A DNA stretch of 31,764 bases from a virus: positions 1-31,764 of IMG/VR virus record IMGVR_UViG_3300030329_001866, one strand, 5' to 3'. The notes below the pieces were generated by a model, which saw only the letters and a program-made list of their open reading frames with translations, was not told the origin of the DNA and made no database searches. Shown piece after piece: positions 25,401 to 29,589 of this stretch (the first letter of the stretch is position 1; every line of letters starts with the position of its first letter). The position numbers and the translations under genes are program-made.

Positions 25401-25947
25401 GGTGTTCGCCCAGGAGGGAGACAAAATCAAGACCGCGCTGATCGCCTTCTCCGCACCGATGATCGTGGCGCAGGCTATCGCCATGACCTTGTGGGGACAG
25501 TGGGACGACGAAGATGATGACGGCCATGTGGACACCGCTTGGGATCTGCTTGGTGGATCACAGTGGCGCGGAGCCTTCGCGATGTTTCCAGCCTTTGGGC
25601 CAGCGGCGGTCCAAGCCATCGATGCGCTATTCGAGGGGCGACAGTTCGGAGGCGACCGGGTCGCGGCACCACCAGCAACTGCGGCGCTCACCCGGTCGGT
25701 GCTCGGCACAGCCTACGCCCTCAACAGGGCCTGGGAAGGGGACAAAGATCTCAAGAGTTCGGACGTGCGCGACGTGATGAGCTTGATCATCATCAGCTTC
25801 CCATACGGTGGCGCTGCGCTGGCACCGCTTGGCAAGTCGATTGGCTACGGCACGCAGATGGGCTTGGGGGAGGTCGAGCCGACCGGGCCATTCGACATGC
25901 TCCGAGGCTTTGCATCCGGCAGAGCCAGCGAGGGAACCAGGCAGTAG
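16450..25947 (+). CDS. giant polyvalent internal virion protein with ART-, HhH-GPD- and zincin-like domains
   Basis: The 3165-aa product starts at GTG 16450 behind a GAGGAGG site and is the last ejection gene, in the position of T7 gp16. Visible parts are: Gly/Ala-rich hydrophobic stretches (about 224-345), suited to membrane passage; a large-polyvalent-protein type region (about 455-640); and an ADP-ribosyltransferase-like domain (about 885-1180, FVAWFGDS at 905, YRG at 925-927, QIKSI at 1161). Next come a possible HhH-GPD glycosylase-like domain (about 1335-1570, GVG 1456-1458, Lys1462, VLDRVQVR with Asp1480), a polyvalent linker (about 1725-1810), and a zincin-like domain (HELNH 1836-1840, Glu1897). 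The rest is long charged helices, a hydrophobic segment near 2995-3013 and an acidic DDEDDDGH patch. I saw no lysozyme motif. It is probably delivered into the host cell with the DNA, where its enzyme-like domains could act on host defences or DNA. Confidence 0.75.
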   Translation: MTNFSDDINLKAPSNSDPTPGVFAPPDEGLVVQGKGVQGKGGQRPGPSQPDDLLTPRHQWARDRHQAQIKTHNLHAAQKFEDARTYSPRFDARVARIAKESGISMDLIESGDNVEFMEMMLDRRKFSALLDANYDERLAQVMLDPNFLKLAHDDYENLFGISKTAAHWRAGRLGHEMSLIGFRMMRGEELEGDYARLKEIRKMMASLPRDSSGEGLLGLWYGGVRMLAGTAEIMGSAALAGVTAGSIATPAAGVWASALTMGTGTSMVEGGAQYLDLVEMGVDPEIAFSEALSTGAISGVLEAGGFGFGAGAVIGKVATGFTARRAAAQTGKRLIPNTTAFGALGTAAGGWARGMAGEQFAELSQTIVQHWSTQEAIEKSADREGLDLEGQVPLAEQLEETFWETFRGAFILSSFAPAIQLTSDLGRARNAGILRDRLTNMGGKIEKSKVREREPDALVDFLEQALEDTDQKTLFFDVEKFKEQMDEAGLTEEQLENRAPEIAQRLKDAEKTGELEIPTSEFGAKFFAEGFGKNMIPHARTEAGGMSFSEIQEMLGEDVDVAELAEEGERLLEEAEIEVNSVVEQVAEIRKRVYDQSIAAGFDPEKARVISHTQGNILTALAERANMTPAQFDKLFPVKIRLKDEAAPAGEALGAPVDPEYEAAERRLREASFAYTKEKNRSRPVSSKQTPKGEAKRAEHAERLKTLLEEREAARADLETQFPDYKERRVTARDAFHRETMARQAQEEAAFWEGWKEQQAAKPEMAQVRRKLQSGLRGLGLRMERSEGGSNYYSGTLPNGERITVRVSDHEVPMTPAREAAREEGRFTWAEDGGQQFIISPESTAEEVASFIDQLTQQQLDQLNFEQPADLEFNEADFRPEVVSWAKDRFGDRVAPNGKPAWQNFVAWFGDSQVVDEKGAPQTLYRGLRFPPEGGVMETREGRATLSLTDNPDVANVYSKTKTNFLRPAESRPGSMMVAAHVKMEKPLDLSRGSQTSRLMKGRDVLTDYRISMVEVFDAVTEGSLDLSDNAHIGMIIDSMDDMSGMEFTGQGETDWGLAKTSDGYDIDSWVQLQDTIQELFEDGEFEEIAEILAEVTVDQFFLADTESFIDAIVDGFGWDGVIINDLFSGGAPYYEGSKELGLAPDDEPTAKVWRPIDQRQIKSITNIGTYDPESQSMLKQPALDQVSEPDSKPPKGDLKPGGKNLKDGNALGFWPRLRVKAPTRRKLPKKGAILTGTNNKNAQRQIDAIDSLLENHPNAHESASAWANMLAEAFGSQEVPVPPYAFIRDLVEDRMKEKLDTLSEGQLEDADRGFENAREFRRAYIAGEIDVATTGKLFLWSFLSRGVSPYTQESLFIDSFDGAATWIDKAARGEFTEADFDAYTEWAKSVSPKGSGQPGASSTHNLNAFGRSFLFKMGQRRPDGRTHLQYLHDMMADPDMTGQQIRREFQTFGEGVGIDNKVVSFTLLVAGFDDVMVLDRVQVRQLWDDGRFNGYNLYDGINETRVVKGKEKRVKITGSSLTELTMGARGILIYEAIERAISAKVEGIYAELGRPQDASIGRYHWESWVADSQQEASHGTLEAVLKDAKGQDHAIAQVTAKEGEYGAYEYGALYGRDKDGTPYFLYEVPDGTLHRFTVPQFRAFLGTIKKPGTGVVPKGFKVRQAGNQPWYFSDGINRERLEEVAHEFDEGRRTPDASLREEGTTDARGVGAERGPALDQPATAPLQFFSALARGIAGHDTKVATASGWKQALKSLLKKGEVKKDEIFWTGLEEWLDLQEGKITEEQIAEYLEGSGVKVEGGAPLFAPGESRGQYVPSSMDILLSKDADVSTVLHELNHHYVHSMLSVANMQDAPKEILEDVDTMMRWWKVAGDTAEERLANWNAMSFAEQAPHHEALAYNYELWLFTGTAPTVGIRKLFERIRTFMIGVYTSLVEAQRKLSGAYRSRFGRDLPSMNPEIRDLFERMVAGEQGARNAEAVRSMAPIFESLESWKEFGGTESTWKEYQERIREWRQKLQTDLSVDSARAMGWQKNAEGRVLREIVAENKEKRKATEKEITAEVEREPIYQVLALFKKDKTGLDRDSVLAMLGDLDEDAIADIKKKLGRNLRARKKLKGGQVEIQGLMPDFVAEFFGFETGEELVRTLIAARPIKEEIDIRTTALMEARYGNLNSEEAIQHRIEQAIHNEARARFVAAELKFLEGSTRPARLKVGAAREAARKILAGTRIGDIDPRKYAQLEARAARAAKQAMKAVKPRKAHTTKEGVERKEIEGRDPDPQAAITAKEQELLYGQLTKLALEVKDEVSKAQDTKKFTRSDSDLRKTRDVNIVHVARAVLAQYGLLPPGAAGRTADFIGRLREYSPEMFAVYEEQLAKAQVAGETAGYDYRNMTLDEFRAMTSMVNTLWFRSKRDKEIESEGKREKLAEIVATLADILEGRRREKIPGQESGLGDKHRVRVSVLQSAASLVKLEHYLRYLDGGKQGEFTHYLYNEVKEAINNYRADASIYTKKFVEMLEDLRKDGLLDDQAIPSHELGYVFGGPESDVGGLTELIGALLHMGNAGNKSKFLVGGRGDGKSWAFVNEDGDIDYTKWNAFIERMINEGRLNKKHFDFVQNVWNLMEEIKPKLQAAHIKLMGHTFKEVQAEAFEITFKDGTTVTYRGGYVPATPDTQVMREVGTRTPVETTLETLEEGFKSALPKVPDGMTKERADEYRENPLSMHLDMILAHIDKSLRYAHVQPAAKDMERIITNERFKKAMHAVDPDAIDQLFLPFLDRAVTQSLYKEGHPLTQMFFKHFRRIAGVKIMAGNVVNTLQQFTGLINATLYVKPHHVRNGLWQMLTNRRELMDLITSKSKFMDDRLRNQMFELSDEMREIVLHKRGLKGKGKALQRKGLRWGYILQSTAQNMVDISVWKGAFEQVMEAPQQGESMAEQEARAVIEADQAVRLSQGSFSPEDVAGYEKGTAAGRAWTQFTSYFNTVLNQVVFAQEGDKIKTALIAFSAPMIVAQAIAMTLWGQWDDEDDDGHVDTAWDLLGGSQWRGAFAMFPAFGPAAVQAIDALFEGRQFGGDRVAAPPATAALTRSVLGTAYALNRAWEGDKDLKSSDVRDVMSLIIISFPYGGAALAPLGKSIGYGTQMGLGEVEPTGPFDMLRGFASGRASEGTRQ

Positions 25948-25949
25948 CC

Positions 25950-26180
25950 ATGGAAGAGGACTTCCCCAGGTTCTACGCGAAGCGGCTGCTGGTCGTGTCG
26001 CGTGACCTGGAATACCTGGCGAGGGAGATGCGCGACGATCTGATTGGAAGCAAGGAGCTGACTGGGCTGTGGCTCTTGTCTGGATCCTGCCGCCGGCTGG
26101 CCCAGCTCTTCGACCCAGAAATTGTCTCACCTGGACCTATTCCTGATGACTGGGGACTGGCGAATGAGGATTGGCGGTGA
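25950..26180 (+). CDS. small hypothetical protein
   Basis: The 76-aa product starts at ATG 25950, two bases after the giant gene's stop, so it is probably in the same transcript. The longer in-frame reading that begins inside the giant gene is overlap and not needed. It is acidic and helical (FYAKRLLVVSRDLEYLAREMRDDL, then ELTGLWLLSGSCRRLAQLF) with a Trp-rich end. There is no signal peptide and no motif that I recognise. Spacing and codon use support a real gene; function is unknown. Confidence 0.55.
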   Translation: MEEDFPRFYAKRLLVVSRDLEYLAREMRDDLIGSKELTGLWLLSGSCRRLAQLFDPEIVSPGPIPDDWGLANEDWR

Positions 26181-26189
26181 TACAACCGA

Positions 26190-26212
26190 GGCCGCGCTGT
26201 CGGCCCTTGTTT
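26190..26212 (+). terminator. candidate weak terminator at end of structural operon
   Basis: GGCCG and CGGCC pair around a six-base loop (26190-26205), followed by CTTGTTT. It lies ten bases after the stop of the small hypothetical gene. A transcription stop is expected here, but the stem is short and the T-tract is interrupted. Confidence 0.45.
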
Positions 26213-26236
26213 CGACTGACCACACGAAATCGCCTA

Positions 26237-26252
26237 GAGATCTTCGGATCTC
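26237..26252 (+). other. UUCG-capped 6-bp hairpin
   Basis: GAGATC-TTCG-GATCTC forms a perfect stem with the very stable TTCG tetraloop. It is followed by a C-tract rather than a T-tract, so it is not a standard terminator. It lies in the 150-base non-coding gap between the structural operon and the small HTH gene and could stabilise an RNA 3' or 5' end. Confidence 0.5.
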
Positions 26253-26294
26253 ATTCCCCCCCCTCCTAGCGTGGCCGGCAGCGCGTTTTTCATA

Positions 26295-26336
26295 ATGCCA
26301 AAGCCAAAGCCAAAGCCCCGGCCTAAGCCGTATTGA
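26295..26336 (+). CDS. possible 13-residue Pro-Lys leader peptide
   Basis: A tiny frame from ATG 26295 encodes an alternating Pro-Lys peptide (MPKPKPKPRPKPY). Its TGA overlaps the TTG start of the next gene as TTGA. It is built on a short tandem AAAGCC repeat. The overlap would allow re-initiation or coupling, and consecutive prolines with lysines can slow ribosomes. No ribosome site is visible before the ATG, so expression is uncertain. Confidence 0.25.
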   Translation: MPKPKPKPRPKPY

Positions 26337-26689
26337 AGGTTGTCTTCAAGGGCGTGAGGAGAGATCTTGCCGAGCTGTGCAGAGAGCACGGGATCGATCG
26401 GCAAACGGTGCTGTATCGCCTGAACAAGGGCATGTCGATCGAGGCAGCCCTGACACCCCCGCGCCCCTACCCGAAAGTGTCGCGGCCTCGGAGGATCGTG
26501 AAGATCAAGGAGATCAAGGAGCTGCACCCGAGGCCAGGTACTGAACGCTATAACCGGCTGGTCCGAGATGGCATCGAGGTGCTCATCGACTGCCGAGCTG
26601 TGATCGAGGCGCTGGACCCGACGCCTCGGCGCAAGCGCATCCTCAGTGAGATTCGCCGATGGCTGCGGGCTGCCGGCTGGATCTACTAG
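26333..26689 (+). CDS. small HTH-domain protein
   Basis: The 118-aa product must start at TTG 26333, because the frame has a stop at 26324-26326 and the first residues (KVVFKGVRRDLAELC) belong to the domain. Residues 8-40 match the short helix-turn-helix unit common in phage DNA-binding and homing-endonuclease-associated proteins: LAELCREHGIDRQTVLYRL, then a GMSIEAALTPP-like end. A basic linker and a second helical region ending RRWLRAAGWIY follow. No nuclease motif is visible, so it is probably a small regulator or DNA-binding accessory protein. Its 3' end overlaps, convergently, the end of the - strand regulator by 47 bases. Confidence 0.6.
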   Translation: MKVVFKGVRRDLAELCREHGIDRQTVLYRLNKGMSIEAALTPPRPYPKVSRPRRIVKIKEIKELHPRPGTERYNRLVRDGIEVLIDCRAVIEALDPTPRRKRILSEIRRWLRAAGWIY

Positions 26690-26885
26690 CCGCAGCCAGG
26701 ACTCGATCAACATCCACGCCCAGCACGGCGGCCAGGGCGGTGGCCTGGGCGTGCATCGGGAAGGACACGCCTCGGGTCCACCGCCAGATGGAGGTCCTGC
26801 CAATCTTGGCCGCCTCGGCGGTGTTTCGCAGGCCATTTCCCTTGGAGAGAATTAGCTGTTCCAGCGTTTCCTTCCTGTTTCTCAT
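26643..26885 (-). CDS. XRE/Cro-type transcriptional regulator
   Basis: This is the only convincing - strand gene in the window. From the ATG at 26885-26883 it encodes 80 aa (MRNRKETLEQLILSKGNGL start). A helix-turn-helix spans about residues 19-38 (NTAEAAKIGRTSIWRWTRG), and a VLGVDVDRVLA helix follows. An ATG three codons upstream (26894) is an alternative start; an even longer reading adds sequence unlike the family. It diverges from the early operon beginning at 27012, leaving about 120 bp that should contain both promoters and its operators. That layout fits a Cro/CI-like early-gene regulator. Lysogeny cannot be concluded, since no integrase is in view. Confidence 0.7.
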   Translation of the reverse strand: MRNRKETLEQLILSKGNGLRNTAEAAKIGRTSIWRWTRGVSFPMHAQATALAAVLGVDVDRVLAAASRSSRQPAAIGESH

Positions 26886-26948
26886 GGCACACATCCTACC
26901 TGCTGGGCGGGCTGTAGCCAACCCCATCACTTTTTTTGATGAGGGGCT

Positions 26949-26978
26949 TGTGTTCCAGGTGGCACCGGGGTAACGTTC
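26949..26978 (+). promoter_or_regulatory. 30-bp element A, candidate early promoter/operator
   Basis: This segment, starting TGTGTTCCA and ending TAACGTTC, matches 21 of 30 positions in element B at 30558-30587. It contains an imperfect dyad TTCCA-GG-TGGCA (26953-26964). TTGTGT (26948-26953) and TAACGT (26971-26976) are spaced by exactly 17 bases and could serve as -35 and -10. It starts 63 bases before the ATG at 27012, inside the divergent regulator/early-gene gap. A shared promoter or operator is the likeliest reading. Confidence 0.5.
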
Positions 26979-26983
26979 TGGCA

Positions 26984-26997
26984 TCGCGATCTCGCGA
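26984..26997 (+). promoter_or_regulatory. TCGCGA-TC-TCGCGA palindromic site
   Basis: Two TCGCGA palindromes separated by TC give a 14-bp near-symmetrical site between element A and the start of the 27012 gene. Its place in the divergent control region makes it a possible operator for the XRE-type regulator. It could also simply reflect GC-rich sequence. Confidence 0.3.
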
Positions 26998-27011
26998 CAA
27001 AAGGAAAAACG

Positions 27012-27743
27012 ATGTCAAACGAAAACACGAACCCGACCTTCACCGTCTTCGCCAAGGGCGAAGAGATCACCTTCACAAGTGCGTTCCCCACGTTGGCGAA
27101 AGCCTACTGGGCGCTGGACGCAAACCCCGATCGCTCTGAGTTCGCGAACGACCTGCTGGTCCGCGCTCGCGCTCGATCGATCTCTCCGAAGCAGATCGCC
27201 TGGCTGCACAAGCTCGCGACAGACTCCAGTCTGCCTCGCGACCGCCGCTTCCTGGTCGAGGGCTTGAACCTCTCGAAGATCATCGAGATCTTCGACGCCG
27301 CTTTCGCCAACGAGAAGAAGTATCCCAAGATAGTGCTCGCGGAGGCGTTCGATGATGACCGCGTAGAGGTCACCTGCAAGATCGTCCGCTGCGGCACACG
27401 GTCGAAGTACAAGGGCGCGGCGAACGTCAAGACCGCCAACGACGAGTGGGCTGGTCGCATCAACCGCGACGGCAGCGTGACTCGCGGAGGCTCCTCGGCC
27501 TTCGCTGAGATCGAGGCGGTGCTACGTGACCTCGCGAAGGATCCCCTCCAGGTTCTCGCGCAGAACGGCATCGCCACATCGCAGTGCTGCTACTGCGCCA
27601 AGGCCCTGAACGACGCCCGCTCCCGCGAGGTCGGCTATGGCCCGACCTGCGCCAAGAACCACGGCCTGCCATGGGGCAGCCGCGAGAAGACCGACGCCGC
27701 TAGTGACGCGGCCAAGACCATCACCATTACACAGGAGAACTGA
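27012..27743 (+). CDS. DUF6011-type zinc-finger early protein
   Basis: The 243-aa product is the first gene of the early operon, with AAGG in an A-rich leader before the ATG. The C-terminal part (about residues 190-222) has CCYCAKAL, then VGYGPTCAKNHG: Cys192 or 193, Cys195, Cys213 and possibly His217 as zinc ligands. This is the DUF6011 pattern found in phage and mobile-element proteins. The N-terminal 80 residues are helical and basic (DLLVRARARSISPKQIAWLHKLA), a stretch often seen with this finger. The middle (VEVTCKIVRCGTRSKYKGAANV) is beta-rich. A nucleic-acid-binding early role is inferred; no enzymatic motif is seen. Confidence 0.7.
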   Translation: MSNENTNPTFTVFAKGEEITFTSAFPTLAKAYWALDANPDRSEFANDLLVRARARSISPKQIAWLHKLATDSSLPRDRRFLVEGLNLSKIIEIFDAAFANEKKYPKIVLAEAFDDDRVEVTCKIVRCGTRSKYKGAANVKTANDEWAGRINRDGSVTRGGSSAFAEIEAVLRDLAKDPLQVLAQNGIATSQCCYCAKALNDARSREVGYGPTCAKNHGLPWGSREKTDAASDAAKTITITQEN

Positions 27744-27744
27744 G

Positions 27745-27948
27745 ATGAGCCGGCACCCCTACTACGCGAAGTACGATTACAGCGACGACGGCTATAATGA
27801 CGAGGAGGAGGAAGGTTACGAGTCCGGCGTCGGTCTCTGGATCCTCCAAAAGGCCCTCGAACTACAGAACGCCCGCAACGAGCTGGCGAGGAAGCAGCGC
27901 GATGATCAAGATTCCACAACCACCGACACACCGTTGTCCGACGTGTAG
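27745..27948 (+). CDS. small acidic hypothetical protein
   Basis: The 67-aa product starts at ATG 27745, one base after the previous stop, with an AGGAGA ribosome site about eight bases upstream. The N-terminal 30 residues are rich in Tyr, Asp and Glu (YDYSDDGYNDEEEEGY), followed by one helix (LWILQKALELQNARNELARK) and a Thr/Asp tail. The very acidic start could mimic DNA, but nothing specific supports that. Its last 47 bases overlap the next gene. Confidence 0.55.
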   Translation: MSRHPYYAKYDYSDDGYNDEEEEGYESGVGLWILQKALELQNARNELARKQRDDQDSTTTDTPLSDV

Positions 27949-28135
27949 ACACATGCGATCTCACCAACCAAACATTCCTTGCTTGGGTTGCCAGCAGAAC
28001 CCCCCGATGTTCCGGGGAGGCCAGGGCCGCTCAAGCAAATCCATCGAGGGCACTGGAGAGTTCCTCGTTGGACTCATCAACGCAGTCATCTTGTCGATTA
28101 TCCTTTTCGGACTTCTGCTGGTGTGCTGCACCTGA
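27902..28135 (+). CDS. small zinc-ribbon membrane protein
   Basis: I chose ATG 27902 rather than 27953. It has a GAGGAAG ribosome site (27888-27894) seven bases upstream, and it restores a paired zinc ribbon, CPTC at residues 12-15 and CLGC at about 26-29. The 77-aa product then has a polar linker and one C-terminal transmembrane helix (about 54-75, LINAVILSIILFGLLLV) ending CCT. It would place a small zinc ribbon on the inner face of the membrane. It overlaps the preceding acidic gene by 47 bases. I recognise no family. Confidence 0.6.
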   Translation: MIKIPQPPTHRCPTCRHMRSHQPNIPCLGCQQNPPMFRGGQGRSSKSIEGTGEFLVGLINAVILSIILFGLLLVCCT

Positions 28136-28163
28136 CAATCACTCTCCAACAAAAGGAAAAACC

Positions 28164-28949
28164 ATGTTCGATCTATCAACTATCAAGCGCAGCACGCAGC
28201 TGCCTCCCCGCGTCGTGGTCTACGGCGTACCTGGTATCGGCAAGACCACCCTGGCTGCCGACATGCCCAACCCCGTGTTCCTCCCGGTGGAGGACGGCCT
28301 CGGCCAGCTCGATGTCGAGGCATTCCCTCGACCCTCGACCTATGACGAGGTCATCGGTGCGGTCACGTCCTTGATCCAGCAGGATCACAACTACGGCACC
28401 CTGGTGCTGGACTCGCTCGACAAGCTGGAGCCCCTGATCTGGGACCACGTATGCGACACGGTCCCCAGCGACAAGGGTGGCAAGGTCGAGCGGATCGAGG
28501 CGTTCGGCTACGGCAAGGGCTACACTCACGCTCTCACCGAGTGGCGTAGGTTGCTGCGTGGTCTCGACATCCTTCGCGAGCAGAAGGGTATGTCAATCTG
28601 CCTCATCGCACACAGCGCGGTGGTTCGATTCGAGAGCCCCGAGGCTGACCCCTACGAGAGATACCAACTCCGGCTGCACAAGCACGCCGACGCTGCTGTG
28701 TGCGAGTGGGCGGATGCGGTGCTCTTCGCCAACTACAAGGTGACCGTCATCGACGGCGGTGGCAACACGGACAAGAAGCGCGGCGTGGGCAAGGGTGAGC
28801 GGCTAATCCACACCAACGAGCGGCCAGCCTTCAAGGCGAAGAACCGCTACGCTCTACCTGACACTCTACCCCTTTTGTGGAGCGAGATCGCTCCGCTACT
28901 CCAACCCAAAACCAAGGCCAAGCGCAAGGCGAAGGCCGCAGCCAAATAG
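28164..28949 (+). CDS. Sak4-like RecA-fold ATPase (phage recombination)
   Basis: The 261-aa product carries Walker A at residues 21-29 (GVPGIGKTT) and Walker B around Asp83 (TLVLDSLDKLE). A LIAHS strand follows that fits the RecA/Sak4-type ATPases annotated in phages as nucleotide-binding proteins. It ends in a basic KTKAKRKAKAAAK tail. Sak4-type proteins promote single-strand annealing or strand exchange, usually with a DUF669/SSB-like partner, which is exactly the next gene. The start at ATG 28164 has the same 14-base A-rich AAGG leader as the 27012 gene. An upstream in-frame extension overlaps the membrane protein and is rejected. Confidence 0.85.
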   Translation: MFDLSTIKRSTQLPPRVVVYGVPGIGKTTLAADMPNPVFLPVEDGLGQLDVEAFPRPSTYDEVIGAVTSLIQQDHNYGTLVLDSLDKLEPLIWDHVCDTVPSDKGGKVERIEAFGYGKGYTHALTEWRRLLRGLDILREQKGMSICLIAHSAVVRFESPEADPYERYQLRLHKHADAAVCEWADAVLFANYKVTVIDGGGNTDKKRGVGKGERLIHTNERPAFKAKNRYALPDTLPLLWSEIAPLLQPKTKAKRKAKAAAK

Positions 28950-28957
28950 GAAAGAAC

Positions 28958-29449
28958 ATGGCGCATATCAATTTCAACGCGAGCGAAGTACCACCCGAAG
29001 TCGGGGCCTATGAACCCATGCACGCGGGGTGGTATCACTCCACGATCGTGGGCGCGGAGATGACCTACGGAAAGTCTGTCGACGCGGGCCTGATGCTGAA
29101 GCTCCAGGTCGAGATCAACGGTAACGAGCACCCGCAATACGCCAATCGCCGGGTCTTCACCTACCTCTGCATCAACCACAAGAATGATCTCACGAAGAAC
29201 ATCGCGAATCGAAACCTGTCGTCGATTTGTCACGCGATCAAGCAGCTCGAACTCGATGACACCGACCAACTCCTCGGCGAGGAGGTCATGGTGCGGCTGA
29301 AGGTTCGCGCAGCGCACGACGGCTACGAGGCCAGCAACGATGTCGGTGGCTTCGCGCCGAACGGCTCGCAGAAAACTGAGGAGGCTCCCTCGCCATCTCA
29401 GTCATCAACAGATAACCAGTCAGGCGCAGCGAGGGGTGCCTGGAAATAG
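28958..29449 (+). CDS. DUF669 family protein, probable ssDNA-binding partner
   Basis: The 163-aa product matches the DUF669 plan. MAHINFNASEVPPEV opens it, then HAGWYHSTIVGAEM, a LMLKLQVEI strand followed by ANRRVFTYLCI, NLSSICHAIKQLEL, and the VRLKVR/GYEASNDVGGF strands. The tail is Ser/Gln/Pro-rich. DUF669 proteins are regularly encoded next to Sak4-like ATPases and are thought to bind single-stranded DNA with an OB-like fold. The acidic C-terminus typical of SSB is not obvious. The ATG at 28958 has an AGGAAAG site and follows the ATPase stop by eight bases. A strong terminator lies about 75 bases downstream. Confidence 0.85.
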   Translation: MAHINFNASEVPPEVGAYEPMHAGWYHSTIVGAEMTYGKSVDAGLMLKLQVEINGNEHPQYANRRVFTYLCINHKNDLTKNIANRNLSSICHAIKQLELDDTDQLLGEEVMVRLKVRAAHDGYEASNDVGGFAPNGSQKTEEAPSPSQSSTDNQSGAARGAWK

Positions 29450-29524
29450 ACACTCGGATGTCACAGGTAGTATAGATGCCGGGGCTTTGACTGCGAGTGA
29501 TTAGCCTCGACCTCTGGCATCCAT

Positions 29525-29572
29525 GGCCGCCGATCGGTTTTTCGTATTTTTCCCGATCGGCGGCCTTTTTTT
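29525..29572 (+). terminator. strong intrinsic terminator or attenuator before nuclease gene
   Basis: A perfect 13-bp stem (29525-29537 with 29553-29565, GGCCGCCGATCGG) encloses a T-rich 15-base loop and is followed by seven T residues. It ends the Sak4-DUF669 transcript, yet the nuclease ATG begins only 17 bases later. The gap holds three CCCATA-type repeats and no room for a normal promoter. It may act as an attenuator controlling the downstream nuclease and helicase. Confidence 0.9.
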
Positions 29573-29589
29573 ACCCATACCCCATACCC

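Noticed and set aside
28122-28146. Third copy of the TGTGTTCCA element before the Sak4 gene
   Set aside because: Only partial similarity, inside the 3' coding end of the membrane protein and at a different distance (42 bases) from the ATG. Probably chance.
29497-29589. Upstream GTG start for the nuclease
   Set aside because: The extension would translate through a perfect terminator hairpin, has no ribosome site, and adds a Pro/Phe/Tyr-rich segment unlike the nuclease family.
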